Counted from the first letter of the stretch, positions 46,689-57,054 are shown. The stretch: 64,000 nucleotides of DNA from Fuerstiella sp. (GCA_029941865.1 JAPYTO010000001.1:1-64000), one strand, 5' to 3'. The notes: generated by a model from the sequence alone, not told the origin. Program-made: numbers and translations.

Positions 46689-49600
46689 TGTTCGCGTTCT
46701 TTGCTTCCATGCCTTTCTGGCGTCTGTTGCCGGCGCAGATGAAGCACAGCTTGATTTTGCGCGCGATGTGGCTCCGATCTTTCAGTCCCATTGTCTGCGC
46801 TGCCATACAAATAGCGACGCCAAAGGTGACTTGTCGCTGCAGACGTCGCGCGGGCTTCGTGACAATGAATACGTAATTCCGGGTAAACCTGCGGAAAGTC
46901 ATCTGCTGGATCTCGTGACTTCACAGGGAAACAAAACACCTGCCATGCCGAAGGAAGGCACACCGTTATCCGACAGGCAGGTGGAGACGTTGCGACGCTG
47001 GATTCAGTCAGGAGCGAACTGGCCCGCGGCCGTCGTTTTGCAGCAACAGTCCAAAGCGGACGCATCGTGGTGGTCGCTGCAACCCTTGCGATCTGTGAAA
47101 GTGCCGGAAGCAGCGACATTCACGGGAGAACATGCGGCCACGTCTGACCACCCCATCGACCGGTTTATTCGAGCGAAACTCGCGGAGAACAATCTCTCAC
47201 CATCGGCGCGGGCTGATCGTCGCACTCTTATTCGCAGGCTGTACTTTGACCTGCTCGGCTTGCCGCCTGAACCGGAGATCGTCGCAGACTTTGTGACGGA
47301 CACTAATCCCCGGTCATACGAAGACCTGGTTAATGAACTGCTGCGGTCACAACATCTGGGTGAACGCTGGACGCAACACTGGCTGGATATCGCCCATTAC
47401 GCGGACACGCACGGTTTTGAACGAGACAAGCTTCGTGACAACGCGTGGCGGTATCGCGATTACGTGATTCGGTCGTTCAACGATGACAAGCCTTACGATC
47501 AGTTTCTGCGAGAACAGATTGCCGGCGACGTGCTTGCTCCGAACAACGACGAATCTGTGATCGCAACCGGATTTCTGGCTGCCGGACCGTGGGACTTTGT
47601 CGGCCAGGTGGAAACGAAGAGCCCCCTGTTGCGCCGAGCGTCCAGAGCTCTCGACCTCGACGACATGGTGACGCAGGTGATGACCGCCACAACGGCGATG
47701 ACCGTCAACTGTGCTCGGTGTCACGACCATAAACTCGACCCAATCACGCAGCGAGAATATTACCAGCTGACTGCGGTCTTTGCGGGTCTGCAACGCAGCG
47801 ATCGCGATCTGGGAAAGAACGCTCGCCTGAAATACGAAACAAAACTCGCACAGCTGGAATCAGAGATCAACGACGTGTCGATGGTGATCGGCCGACTGGA
47901 AGGGCACGCGATTGACCTGGCAGACGTTGTCGGCGGCGGTACGGGCTTCGGGACAGGTCGCAAAGGAGTGGGACTTGATGCCCGCACGGGAAAGACTCAG
48001 GACCGACCGTTTGGAGATCTCGGCAACGTTAAACCGGGCAATTATGCAAAGGTCGATCACTTATACATTGATGGCGTGTTTGTCCCGGCGAACACTGAAA
48101 CACAGATCAGTTCGACCGGATTGATGGCGACGGGACTGCCAACAAACCGCGGTGAAGCATGGGACATGATTCGCAACGGTCCTGTGTCGAGTCAGTTTTC
48201 CACAAAGCTTGGCACGGTGGACTACAACACCGCCGGCCATTCGATGATTGGACTGCACGCCAACGCGGGAATCACATTTGATCTCGTCGCTATCCGCCGG
48301 GCCATTACCGGCAACGATGCCGAAACAAAGTCGGACAAAGTGAAAGCTGCCACGCTGGGGTTCACAGCGGTCGCGGGTTATGGCGGAAGACCGGAAGAGC
48401 CGAGTGCTGAGTTTCATGTTTTTCTGGACGGGACACTTCGGCAACACGGGAGAATCGGCCGCAATGACGCTGTCCCGATTCAACTCTCAATCCCCTCGTC
48501 CGTTCAGTGGCTGACGTTGATCTCAACGGACGGCGGCAACGGCTATGGACATGACCAGATAAGTTTCGGCGATCCGCACATTCACACGGAGTCTGCGGTA
48601 AAACGTACCACGACGCAGGAACAGCAGCTGGCAGAGCTTCGTCGCGACAGGAAACGCCTTGAACAACAGCTTTCAGAATCTGGTGAGCCACCCGTATTCT
48701 TTGGTGTCGTCTCGGAAACGCCGCCAGCCGTACACGTGCTGGACCGCGGCGATCCGGAATCGTCCGGGGCGGTGGTCAACCCGGGATCGTTGGCATGGAA
48801 CGGAACGCCTGTTGAATTTGGCACGACAGAAACGTCGGATGCACAACGTCGAACTGCGCTGGCCAACTGGATCACCAGTGAAACGAATCCATTGACGGCT
48901 CGAGTGATCGTAAATCGTCTGTGGCACTGGCATTTCGGGCAGGGAATCGTGTCGACGCCGAGTGACTTTGGGTACGGTGGCGGTCGGCCTTCTCATCCCG
49001 AGTTGCTGGACTGGCTGGCGACGGAACTGATCACGCACAACTGGAGTCTAAAACACATTCACAGACTTATTGTAACATCAGAAACGTACCAACAGGAAAG
49101 CGTGGAGCGCGCGGCAGGTCGGCAACCCGTTCCAGATTCAGGCAAACGGCAGGCTGAAGATCTGTCCCGCGAAAACGAAAAACGACCGTCAGAAATTGAC
49201 GACGACAATCGGCTTCTTTGGCGAATGAATCCGCATCGGCTGGAAGGGGAAGCCGTGAGAGATTCCGTTCTGGCCGCAGCCGGTAAACTCAATCAACAAA
49301 TGTTCGGCCCGGGCTATCGGGATTTTGACTACAAGGAAGCGTACGCTCCGATTTATACGTACCAAACCGCAGACTCGCCGGAACTATGGCGACGGAGCAT
49401 CTACAGATTCATTGTCCGCACAACACCGCCACAGTTCATGACGACGCTGGACTGTCCCGATCCGGCAAATCTGACTCCAAAGCGAAACGTCACGACAACT
49501 CCCCTGCAGTCTCTGGCGTTATTCAATAACGAGTTCATGCTGAAGCAAGCCGAGTACTTTGCTGAGCGGCTGCAGGCCGAACATCCAAATGACGTCCCGC

Positions 49601-49749
49601 GGCAGGTGGCGCGCGCCTTTGAACTGGCATTTGCACGGCATGCGACAATCAATGAACTTCAGTACGCTGTACAGCTTGTGCAACGAAATGGGCTGCTGCA
49701 CCTGTGCCGCGCATTGTTTAATGCGAATGAGTTTGTGTATGTGGACTGA
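46669..49749 (+). CDS. PSD1 and planctomycete cytochrome c domain protein (DUF1549/DUF1553), second copy
   Basis: The 1026-residue exported product begins with a signal segment (VLCFHAFLASVAGA). The planctomycete cytochrome C domain has FARDVAPIFQSHCLRCH. DUF1549 (about 160-370) contains the second heme-type motif NCARCHDHKLDPITQ. The middle region holds a possible concanavalin-like or carbohydrate-binding segment, and DUF1553 is C-terminal (NPLTARVIVNRLWHWHFGQG). It overlaps the hydrolase gene and precedes a DUF1501 gene by 114 bp. The gene order hydrolase-PSD1-DUF1501 suggests a joint function in carbohydrate use. Confidence 0.93.
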   Translation: MQLFPNSVRVLCFHAFLASVAGADEAQLDFARDVAPIFQSHCLRCHTNSDAKGDLSLQTSRGLRDNEYVIPGKPAESHLLDLVTSQGNKTPAMPKEGTPLSDRQVETLRRWIQSGANWPAAVVLQQQSKADASWWSLQPLRSVKVPEAATFTGEHAATSDHPIDRFIRAKLAENNLSPSARADRRTLIRRLYFDLLGLPPEPEIVADFVTDTNPRSYEDLVNELLRSQHLGERWTQHWLDIAHYADTHGFERDKLRDNAWRYRDYVIRSFNDDKPYDQFLREQIAGDVLAPNNDESVIATGFLAAGPWDFVGQVETKSPLLRRASRALDLDDMVTQVMTATTAMTVNCARCHDHKLDPITQREYYQLTAVFAGLQRSDRDLGKNARLKYETKLAQLESEINDVSMVIGRLEGHAIDLADVVGGGTGFGTGRKGVGLDARTGKTQDRPFGDLGNVKPGNYAKVDHLYIDGVFVPANTETQISSTGLMATGLPTNRGEAWDMIRNGPVSSQFSTKLGTVDYNTAGHSMIGLHANAGITFDLVAIRRAITGNDAETKSDKVKAATLGFTAVAGYGGRPEEPSAEFHVFLDGTLRQHGRIGRNDAVPIQLSIPSSVQWLTLISTDGGNGYGHDQISFGDPHIHTESAVKRTTTQEQQLAELRRDRKRLEQQLSESGEPPVFFGVVSETPPAVHVLDRGDPESSGAVVNPGSLAWNGTPVEFGTTETSDAQRRTALANWITSETNPLTARVIVNRLWHWHFGQGIVSTPSDFGYGGGRPSHPELLDWLATELITHNWSLKHIHRLIVTSETYQQESVERAAGRQPVPDSGKRQAEDLSRENEKRPSEIDDDNRLLWRMNPHRLEGEAVRDSVLAAAGKLNQQMFGPGYRDFDYKEAYAPIYTYQTADSPELWRRSIYRFIVRTTPPQFMTTLDCPDPANLTPKRNVTTTPLQSLALFNNEFMLKQAEYFAERLQAEHPNDVPRQVARAFELAFARHATINELQYAVQLVQRNGLLHLCRALFNANEFVYVD

Positions 49750-49863
49750 CTTTACGGACGTTGTCGCCGACCGCAGTTTCGTTCTGCTACGTTGCCCAGT
49801 GCGATTCTGTTGCGGGCATTCCTTTGTGAGCATTCAGGTTTCTGAAGACATGGTGACTTCGCT

Positions 49864-51288
49864 ATGAGTGATAGCCCGGGTACAGATGTCCTGTCTCGAC
49901 GAAGAGCACTGCAGCTTGCTGGCGGCGGCTTTGCTGCGACAGCATTTGATTCGATGCTCAGCGCAGGCGAATCGCCGCATCACCAGCCAAAGGCCACTCG
50001 CGTCATTCAGATCTTCTGCCCTGGCGGTATGAGTCAGGTCGACACATTCGACTACAAGCCGGAGTTGCAGCGACGTGCAGGACAGCCCTTCGACCCTGAT
50101 GGCAAACTGCAGTTCTTCGCGTCAAAGCCCGGCAACTGTCAGCCAGGATTCTGGAGATTCCGGCAGCATGGCGAATCCGGTCGATGGATTTCCAGCCTGT
50201 TCCCTGGCCTGGCCAGGCACGTCGACGAAATGGCGTTTATCTATTCGATGCATAGTAAATCGGCGCTGCATGGCCCCGGTTGCTTCATGATGAATACCGG
50301 CTTCACATTGCCGGGGTTTCCCAGCATGGGCTCATGGGTCACGTACGGACTGGGCAGCGAATCCAATGATCTGCCTTCGTTTGTTGTCCTGCCGGATCCC
50401 AGTGGTTTGCCACCGGGCGGGATCATTAACTGGGGTGCCGGATTCCTGCCGGCAGTTCACCAGGCGACAACACTGAACACAAAATCAGGCCAGCAGCCCA
50501 TCGCGGATCTGTTTCCGCCAACCAGCTTTGCCGAAGTCAATCGCGCAGCTGACACGGCGGGACTCAGATTTCTCGAAAGGCTGAATCGTCGGCATCTTGC
50601 CGAGCGAAACGGCAACAGCGATCTGGACGCTCGCATCAAAGCCTACGAACTGGCTGCCAGGTTGCAGCTGAGTGCGCCGGAAGTGACCAACCTGTCATCC
50701 GAACGCGATTCGACTCAGCAGATGTACGCCATTGAAGACAAAGCCGTCGGGCCATTTGGGCGGCAGTGCCTGTTGGCCAGACGACTGATCGAGCGTGGAG
50801 TCCGCTTTGTTCAGATTTACTGCGGTGCGGAAAACACTCAGGCAAAGGAGATTCGACCGAATTGGGATTCACACGAAGACCTCGTTCGCGATCACGGGTA
50901 CTGGGGACGAGTTCTGGACACAGGTGCGTCTGCGTTGCTGGCCGATCTGAAACAACGCGGGTTGCTTGATGAAACGCTGGTCATGTGTACGACGGAATTC
51001 GGTCGTCAGCCAGCAGCTCAGGGGAAACGTGCAGCCGGACGAGACCACAACGCCGGCGCATTTACGTCATGGCTGGCCGGAGGCGGCATCAAGGGCGGCG
51101 TTGGCTACGGAGCAACGGATGACCTTGGCTTCAAAGCGGTCGACCACCCGACGTATAGCTACGATCTACACGCCACGGCACTTCACCTTCTCGGTATCGA
51201 CCACACCAGATTGACGTTCTATCACAATGGAATTGAACGACGTCTCACCGATGTGCACGGTCACGTCATCGACGAAGTGCTGGCGTGA
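49864..51288 (+). CDS. DUF1501 domain protein, second copy
   Basis: The 474-residue product has a twin-arginine leader (SRRRALQLAGGGFAATAF), so Tat export is likely. The DUF1501 core follows: VIQIFCPGGMSQVDTFDYKP, FMMNTGFTLPGFPSMGSWVT, WDSHEDLVRDHGYWG and TLVMCTTEFGRQPAAQGKRA, where the DUF1501 metal-site-like Glu/Asp/His residues lie (GRDHNAGAFT). This is a sulfatase/phosphatase-fold family of unknown substrate. It is the usual partner of the PSD1 protein encoded just upstream. Confidence 0.93.
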   Translation: MSDSPGTDVLSRRRALQLAGGGFAATAFDSMLSAGESPHHQPKATRVIQIFCPGGMSQVDTFDYKPELQRRAGQPFDPDGKLQFFASKPGNCQPGFWRFRQHGESGRWISSLFPGLARHVDEMAFIYSMHSKSALHGPGCFMMNTGFTLPGFPSMGSWVTYGLGSESNDLPSFVVLPDPSGLPPGGIINWGAGFLPAVHQATTLNTKSGQQPIADLFPPTSFAEVNRAADTAGLRFLERLNRRHLAERNGNSDLDARIKAYELAARLQLSAPEVTNLSSERDSTQQMYAIEDKAVGPFGRQCLLARRLIERGVRFVQIYCGAENTQAKEIRPNWDSHEDLVRDHGYWGRVLDTGASALLADLKQRGLLDETLVMCTTEFGRQPAAQGKRAAGRDHNAGAFTSWLAGGGIKGGVGYGATDDLGFKAVDHPTYSYDLHATALHLLGIDHTRLTFYHNGIERRLTDVHGHVIDEVLA

Positions 51289-51367
51289 AACGGCATCACT
51301 TCAGCATCGGCAACATGCCGCAGATGCGGAGAATTGCGACCACAGATGCCGAAGGCCAATGGACAGT

Positions 51368-52912
51368 CTACTTCAGAGCGAACTGCTGCAAGTCGCCCCA
51401 TGTTGTAGGCGTTTCGGCCTCTGACGGCGGCGACGTGATACCCAGTTTTTCACGTCGAAGTTCCTGGATGAGTGACGCCAATTCGAACTCAAAAGCTTCC
51501 AGCCCGCCAATCAAATCACTCATCCATTTACAGATTGAGCCTTCACCGACGGCTCCAGCCACGCGGAGGTGTCCGACTCGCATGCCCTGCACAATTAATG
51601 GAATCTCAGATTTCCATTCCTCGTGTGCTTCAGTTTTTGTCTTCCGTTTCCAGCTCGCATGGTACTCCTCACCAATGAGCGGCAGATTGACCATCAGCTC
51701 TACCGTATCCATCTCGAATCGTTCAGCAAACTGAGTCAACGTTTCCCAAAGTTGCTGCCAGTTGTAGTCTCCGTTAAGACGAATCTCTTCATCGTAAAGC
51801 ACCGTTCGATCGGGAGCAGATCGCCGCAACATCGAACCAGTCAGCCGACGAAGGCGATTGGTCAGCAGGCTCATTTCCGTGTGGCCGAAGGAACGAGTGA
51901 GAACCAACAGCGACAACGAAGTGCCGACGCCCACATACGCGATCGATTCCCGACCAGTGTATGTGGCGACAACGGCACCCATACCGGTGATCGCACACAG
52001 CAACGCCATGAGCACCAACAGCCATACGCCGTCCACTCCTTTTCGTGCCAGGCAATGATGAAGATGACCGCGGTCGGTGGTATAGATACTTCGTCCCGTC
52101 AGCTTTCGTCGAACAATGGCCATCGCAACGTCGAACATCGGAATGGCCCAGATCGCTGTCGGCAGAATCAACGCCATAGCCGCATATTGCTTGATGGAAC
52201 ATTTCAATGCGATCGCTCCAAGGATGAGGCCGATCAGCATGCTGCCGGAATCGCCCAGGAACATTCTGGCGGGAGGAAAATTGAAGATCAGGAATCCTGA
52301 GAGTGCTCCAGCAAGGATTAGCGAGATCATTAAGCCGTCGGGGCGACCACCAAGAATGAAAAGCACGGCAGCGACCGAAAGACTCAACACGATCCCCGTC
52401 GTACTCGCCAGACCATCCACGCCGTCGATTAAGTTCAGCGCGTTGATGGCTCCCACCAGCCATAACAGGGTCATCAGCGGTGCAAGGTCACCAAACGATA
52501 TCGTAACGCCAAAGCCGCTGACTTCGCGGACGATGATCCCGGACGGAAGCAGAACTAACGCCGCTAAGATCTGGCCAGCCAGCTTCTGACGTCCCCGCAG
52601 CCCGTAACGATCGTCGATCATTCCGATCGCCACAATCAATCCACCGGAAACGAAAAGCGAAGCCAGAAACTTCGCATCGTTAACCGTTGGCTTAAGAAGC
52701 CCGGGATACAACCACAGAGTGATGGTGACAGCAACGATCGCTGAAATCAGGATCGTGGGCCCTCCCGTAAGGGGAATGGGACGTTCATGAAGCTTGCGGT
52801 GATCATCTGGCTGGTCGAGCAGGCCAACGCGACGAGCAAACCGAGCCACGAGGGGCGCAAGGATAACACTGGCAACGAACGCCGTGAGAAATGCGGCAGG
52901 GCCAAATGGCAT
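51368..52912 (-). CDS. undecaprenyl-phosphate sugar-1-phosphate transferase, WecA/MraY family
   Basis: The 514-residue membrane enzyme has about ten to eleven hydrophobic segments. The family motifs are all visible: GLLDQPDDHRKLHERPIPLT, AIGMIDDRYGLRGRQKL (Asp-Asp), NALNLIDGVDGLA (catalytic Asp region), RMFLGDSGSMLIG and TDRGHLHHCLARKG. The enzyme moves a sugar-1-phosphate onto undecaprenyl phosphate to start a surface polysaccharide. A soluble C-terminal region of about 160 residues is extra and of unknown role. No other glycan gene is adjacent. Confidence 0.9.
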   Translation of the reverse strand: MPFGPAAFLTAFVASVILAPLVARFARRVGLLDQPDDHRKLHERPIPLTGGPTILISAIVAVTITLWLYPGLLKPTVNDAKFLASLFVSGGLIVAIGMIDDRYGLRGRQKLAGQILAALVLLPSGIIVREVSGFGVTISFGDLAPLMTLLWLVGAINALNLIDGVDGLASTTGIVLSLSVAAVLFILGGRPDGLMISLILAGALSGFLIFNFPPARMFLGDSGSMLIGLILGAIALKCSIKQYAAMALILPTAIWAIPMFDVAMAIVRRKLTGRSIYTTDRGHLHHCLARKGVDGVWLLVLMALLCAITGMGAVVATYTGRESIAYVGVGTSLSLLVLTRSFGHTEMSLLTNRLRRLTGSMLRRSAPDRTVLYDEEIRLNGDYNWQQLWETLTQFAERFEMDTVELMVNLPLIGEEYHASWKRKTKTEAHEEWKSEIPLIVQGMRVGHLRVAGAVGEGSICKWMSDLIGGLEAFEFELASLIQELRREKLGITSPPSEAETPTTWGDLQQFALK

Positions 52913-53346
52913 ACTAGGGAAGCCTGAAAGACTAAATTAACCTGAGAGGAATGGGCGACGGCACTTGGCGGTAGGGCAATCACTACTACATTGTCACGCG
53001 GTGACTATGGCGGTTGCAAGCGTGTAATTCGTCAATCCGAAAAACACCCTGGATCTTCACCGACTGTCACAAGCGGCAGAGGGACACGAGTGCAGCATTT
53101 TCTGAGTTGTTGCGAATCGGCATCGCCAGGATCATGCCGTGATTCACATCCTCACCGTCACGTCGACAGACCTTCCCGCTGGGAATGCGAAAGCATCCCC
53201 CGGCAGCTGCAACGACGACCGCTGGCAGCAGCGGTAGAGAACCCGGAGTTGCCGCGAACATGAGCGATGACTCGGGATTCGTCCGCCGAATCTTATCGAC
53301 CGCTCAATGGACGACGACCTACCAGACGCGTTCTGCGCCCCGGAGC
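52913..53346. other. 434-bp intergenic stretch, no gene supported
   Basis: It lies between the transferase start and the cysH stop, both on the minus strand. It contains the small palindrome GTCAC-GCG-GTGAC near 52995 and no recognisable gene. It presumably carries the promoter of the transferase gene. Confidence 0.45.
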
Positions 53347-54138
53347 TTAGATCATGTAATCCGTTGACCGGCCGAGAATTCGGTCGACGAGGTCCTGAGA
53401 AAACTCAACGGTAGGCGACCGTTCGGGGTCGAGGTCCGTAGGATTGATCCCACAATAAACGGACCAAGGCCCCAGGTGCCGCCAGCGTCCGGCTCTCTGC
53501 GGCTCGTTTGGCAGCACAGGAGTGGTGCAGCGATTGCAGCCGATTGACGAGTATCCCTGATCGTGCAGCGGATTTGTGATGACTTTGTTTTCGCTGATAT
53601 ATGCGGCCAGCTGATCGTCATCAAAATTCACAAGCGGATTGATTCTCACGCAGTTCAGACGAGTATCCACCGACAGGATGGGGCAAGCGCCACGGGCACC
53701 TCCATCCGACCGACGTAGACTGCTGATCAATGCATCGTATTGCCCGGCAACGGCGTCCAGCGGAGCGGATTTTCGCAGTTCGCAGCATTCCTTCTGCCCT
53801 TCGGGAGTCAGATACAGGACGCCACGTTCCGCCGACTGTTCTGCCATTGACTGTTCCGGCGCCAATGTTTTGATGGTCAACCCATATTCCGTGGCAAGAC
53901 GATCCCGAGTTTCCAGCGTTTCCGGGAACAGAACGCCCGTATCGACAAACAGAATGGGCATGTCAGCCGATACGGCCTGCAACATGTGGCAGATCGTGTT
54001 GCCGGATTTCTGCATAGAAGACAGCGCAGCAATCCGATTGCCAAACGTACTCTGCGCCCACGAAAGCAATTCCTGAGGCGATCGTTCCTCAAATGTGCGG
54101 TTCACTTCAATCAGGTCTGCCTGACTCAGCCGTGCCAT
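53347..54138 (-). CDS. cysH: assimilatory adenylyl-sulfate reductase, iron-sulfur type
   Basis: The 263-residue PAPS/APS-reductase-family protein reduces activated sulfate to sulfite in cysteine synthesis. The two cysteine pairs that bind a 4Fe-4S cluster, ECCELRK and GCNRCTTP, are both present. They mark the APS-using type rather than the cluster-free PAPS type. [20 protein letters not shown] is the conserved nucleotide-binding region. It sits alone, so the rest of the sulfate pathway lies elsewhere. Confidence 0.93.
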   Translation of the reverse strand: MARLSQADLIEVNRTFEERSPQELLSWAQSTFGNRIAALSSMQKSGNTICHMLQAVSADMPILFVDTGVLFPETLETRDRLATEYGLTIKTLAPEQSMAEQSAERGVLYLTPEGQKECCELRKSAPLDAVAGQYDALISSLRRSDGGARGACPILSVDTRLNCVRINPLVNFDDDQLAAYISENKVITNPLHDQGYSSIGCNRCTTPVLPNEPQRAGRWRHLGPWSVYCGINPTDLDPERSPTVEFSQDLVDRILGRSTDYMI

Positions 54139-54544
54139 TTCAAATATTTCTCGGTAAAAACCTATTGTGCTTCATTAAAGTTTGGTAACCAGCGGCAGCG
54201 GCCCATCTGGTGCCGAGCGTCAGCTCGAATCGGCTTGCGGACGGTCCCGCATCCCTGCCTGCAACATTCCGTGGGCGACTAATTAACCCGCCCATTGACC
54301 GCTTAATGATAACGGTTAGGCCCATATCCGCCAGCACCAGATTCACCAGAGACAAGTCGCGGCGACGGCACAGAAAGCGGCAATTGGTGATTGTCAGTGG
54401 TGCCAATCGTCACGGCCACTACGATACAAATGCCGCACGCGCCGACGACTTGAATACCATATGGCCCGAGCCACGACACGTTTCGAACACCAACAGCACA
54501 CCCGACTGATTGCCGACCAGGCGTCTGAAGAAAAAGGAATTACC
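54139..54544. other. 406-bp divergent intergenic stretch
   Basis: It separates the divergent cysH and M20 peptidase genes and should hold both promoters. The track extends the peptidase ORF back to 54461, but those 28 residues look unlike the family. Nothing else was recognised. Confidence 0.5.
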
Positions 54545-55717
54545 ATGCAATCAATTGACAAAAGCAAGGCGATCCACCGCGTCATGGAGTTAATGGCCAT
54601 ACCCGGACAGAGTTGCGAAGAGTCGAAGGTTGCCACGTGGCTGCGCGAAGAGCTCATCCGTGCCGGCGTCCCGAAATCCGCAATTTCGTCGGATACGGCT
54701 CACCGCCGGAGTCCCGCTGGCGGACAGGTTGGCAATCTGATCGTAAAACTGAAGGGCAACATTCGGGCCCCCCGCCGATTGCTGATGGCTCATCTGGACA
54801 CCGTTCCACTGGCCGTCGGTTGCAAACCAGTTCGCAAGGGCGATTTGGTCCGTCCCGCCGGCAAAACCGCTCTGGGTGGCGACAACCGCGCTGGCTGCGC
54901 TGTGGTCCTGACTGCGGTTTCCGAGATTCTGCGACGGAAGCTGCCGCATCCGCCGTTAACATTGTTATTTACGGTCCAGGAAGAAATCGGCCTGCGTGGC
55001 GCGCGATTTCTGACAGCAGGCAAGCTTGGCCGCCCGGAACTGTGCTTCAACTGGGATGGCAGTGATCCGGCAAGCCTGATCATCGGTGCCGTTGGAGCGA
55101 CGAACCTGTCGATCACCATTGAAGGGATCGCCAGCCATGCCGGTGCCCACCCGGAAAACGGAGTCAATGCTGCAGTCGTTGCCTCTCTCGCGATCGCGAC
55201 ATTGCAACGTGATGGATGGCACGGGCTTGTCACAAAGTCGAAAAAACGTGGTGCCAGCAACGTTGGCGCGATCAATGGCGGAGCTGCAACCAACGTTGTG
55301 ATGCCCGATGTGGTGATCGAAGCCGAAGCACGCAGCCATCAGCCGGCCTTTCGCAAACGCATCGTGAAGGAGTATCGCAAAGCATTCGAAGCTGCGGTCC
55401 GTTCAGTCACAAACATCACCGGAAAACGTGGCAAATTGACGTTTGAGGAAGACACGCGATACGAAGCATTCAGCATTCCCGAAAGCTCAGCGTGTGTCAA
55501 CGTAGCCAAGGCTGCCGTGCGACAAATGGGGCTGCGACCACTGCCCCGTGATTGTGACGGCGGACTGGACGCCAACTGGATCTCTGCCCACGGTTACCCC
55601 GCAGTGACATTAGGATGCGGTCAGGCGGGAATTCACACCGTCGACGAAACACTGTTTATCCCGCAGTTTCTTGACGCCTGCCGCATCGCTACCGCCATCG
55701 CTGCGAATGTGGCGTGA
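54545..55717 (+). CDS. M20 family zinc peptidase, tripeptide aminopeptidase-like
   Basis: I chose ATG 54545 because AAGGAA lies about 8 nt before it and the domain starts there (MQSIDKSKAIHRVMELMAIP). The 390-residue product has the M20 metal-site motifs MAHLDTVPLA, GGDNRAGCAV and TVQEEIGLRGARFL (catalytic and metal-binding Asp/Glu), and a dimerisation-type insert around GAVGATNLSITIEGIASHAG. It is closest to PepT-like cytoplasmic peptidases by motif order. No signal peptide is seen. The flavin reductase gene converges on it with a 6-bp gap. Confidence 0.88.
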   Translation: MQSIDKSKAIHRVMELMAIPGQSCEESKVATWLREELIRAGVPKSAISSDTAHRRSPAGGQVGNLIVKLKGNIRAPRRLLMAHLDTVPLAVGCKPVRKGDLVRPAGKTALGGDNRAGCAVVLTAVSEILRRKLPHPPLTLLFTVQEEIGLRGARFLTAGKLGRPELCFNWDGSDPASLIIGAVGATNLSITIEGIASHAGAHPENGVNAAVVASLAIATLQRDGWHGLVTKSKKRGASNVGAINGGAATNVVMPDVVIEAEARSHQPAFRKRIVKEYRKAFEAAVRSVTNITGKRGKLTFEEDTRYEAFSIPESSACVNVAKAAVRQMGLRPLPRDCDGGLDANWISAHGYPAVTLGCGQAGIHTVDETLFIPQFLDACRIATAIAANVA

Positions 55718-55723
55718 TCGCTA

Positions 55724-56332
55724 TCAGGCGGGCCGCGGGAGGTCGAACCGGTCCTTCGTTCTGCAATAGCTGAGCCCACCCATTCGACCGACAGCGTCCA
55801 GCAAATCGGGATCAACCAGGTCTTTCGCACCAATCACGTTGTCGTCGATGTGTACGTGAACGATACTCCCGACGACAATATTGGCACCACCCGGACCGTC
55901 GCCGATATTCAAAATGTGCATTTTGCAGCATTCGAATTGAACGGGCGATTCCGACACTCGCGGAGCAGTGATTTTCACACTGGACGACGCCGTCAGTCCG
56001 AAAACATCAAATTCGGATTCCTCCGGCGGCAGCGAGGCTGCTGACGCGTTCATGGCTTTCGCAACCGACGACGAAACAATGTTCACCACGAAATCACCGG
56101 TGTCCTGAATATTCCTCAGCGTATCTTTGGGTTCGCCGTCCCTGTTGTTGGCCGGACAGAAAAGCAAACTGGGCGGGCGTGAGCCAACTCCGGTGAAGTA
56201 GCTGAACGGAGCGACGTTCGTGATGCCGTCAATTGAGATCGTCGAGACCCACGCAATCGGTCGGGGCACAATACAATGAATCATCTGCTGATAGAACACG
56301 GACGCACGCACGTCGGCAGGATCGAAATCCAT
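55724..56332 (-). CDS. flavin reductase-like FMN-binding protein
   Basis: The 202-residue product is of the flavin reductase-like (DIM6/NTAB) type. It begins YQQMIHCIVPRPIAWVSTIS, then ITNVAPFSYFTGVGSRPPSL, with FMN-contacting residues typical of the split-barrel fold, and continues with GGANIVVGSIVHVHID. It probably binds FMN and reduces it or another small substrate in the cytoplasm. The neighbours do not suggest a partner oxygenase. Confidence 0.9.
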   Translation of the reverse strand: MDFDPADVRASVFYQQMIHCIVPRPIAWVSTISIDGITNVAPFSYFTGVGSRPPSLLFCPANNRDGEPKDTLRNIQDTGDFVVNIVSSSVAKAMNASAASLPPEESEFDVFGLTASSSVKITAPRVSESPVQFECCKMHILNIGDGPGGANIVVGSIVHVHIDDNVIGAKDLVDPDLLDAVGRMGGLSYCRTKDRFDLPRPA

Positions 56333-56351
56333 CGGATTGACTTTCCATCAG

Positions 56352-57035
56352 TTATGCAACGTCGTCCAATGGTATCAGCTTTGGAACAGCGACTCGCAAT
56401 CCGACGACGGGACCACGGGCCTTTCGCAGACCATGAAAATCGTGTTCAAGAAACTTCCGCAGCAGGGCAGGTGCTTTCGTCCGAACGTACTGATTCACGA
56501 ATGTTTCCATCTGACGGTCGTAGTTGGCCTGACTGCCTGTGTGCATATAACAGCCACCTTTAAACCTCCGAATGTCGCCGTCGAACGCGGGACTGATGTG
56601 ATACAACTCGTGAAAGGTTGTGACCAGCTTCTCCGTGTACGTCTGGTTCAGGAAGCGAGGCAGATAGAACGTGAGAATGTAGAGCATCTCCTGGCCATCA
56701 TGGTACAACCGTTGAACGGTCCACTTTCGGCCGTCTCTGCGTTCCGTCAGAGCACCACGTTCAAATCGCATGGGGGTCAGCTTCGCCTGCATGCCCCATT
56801 CCACCGGCGACCGTGTCTGTGCGAATGTCACGGCCACCCGGCTCATGTCAATGTGACGAAACTCCGGATGACGTCGACAAACGTCTTCACAGAGTCGCCT
56901 CATGGCGGCACAAAAATCAAACGCCTTACCGGGCAATTGACTGACCTCGGGCAATCGGGGGGAACGGCTTCCGTGAGTCCGCTCTCCGGACCACTGCAGA
57001 TTCTGAAGGCTATTCGCTTCCTCGTTCTGCGGCAA
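56352..57035 (-). CDS. putative HExxH metallopeptidase
   Basis: The 227-residue product contains HELYH (HExxH) in TTFHELYHISPAFDGDIRRF, a zinc-protease-type motif, and an aromatic, basic middle region (YILTFYLPRFLNQTYTEKLV). It resembles short uncharacterised (phage-type) metallopeptidases by motif only. No signal peptide is visible. The track start is a TTG (MPQNEEANSL); a later start is possible. It lies between the ribosomal-cluster terminator and the flavin reductase gene on the same strand. Confidence 0.65.
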   Translation of the reverse strand: MPQNEEANSLQNLQWSGERTHGSRSPRLPEVSQLPGKAFDFCAAMRRLCEDVCRRHPEFRHIDMSRVAVTFAQTRSPVEWGMQAKLTPMRFERGALTERRDGRKWTVQRLYHDGQEMLYILTFYLPRFLNQTYTEKLVTTFHELYHISPAFDGDIRRFKGGCYMHTGSQANYDRQMETFVNQYVRTKAPALLRKFLEHDFHGLRKARGPVVGLRVAVPKLIPLDDVA

Positions 57036-57054
57036 TATCGGCTTTCAACGAAAA

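Noticed and set aside
51623-52300. 225-codon plus-strand ORF
   Set aside because: Antisense to the WecA/MraY-like transferase.
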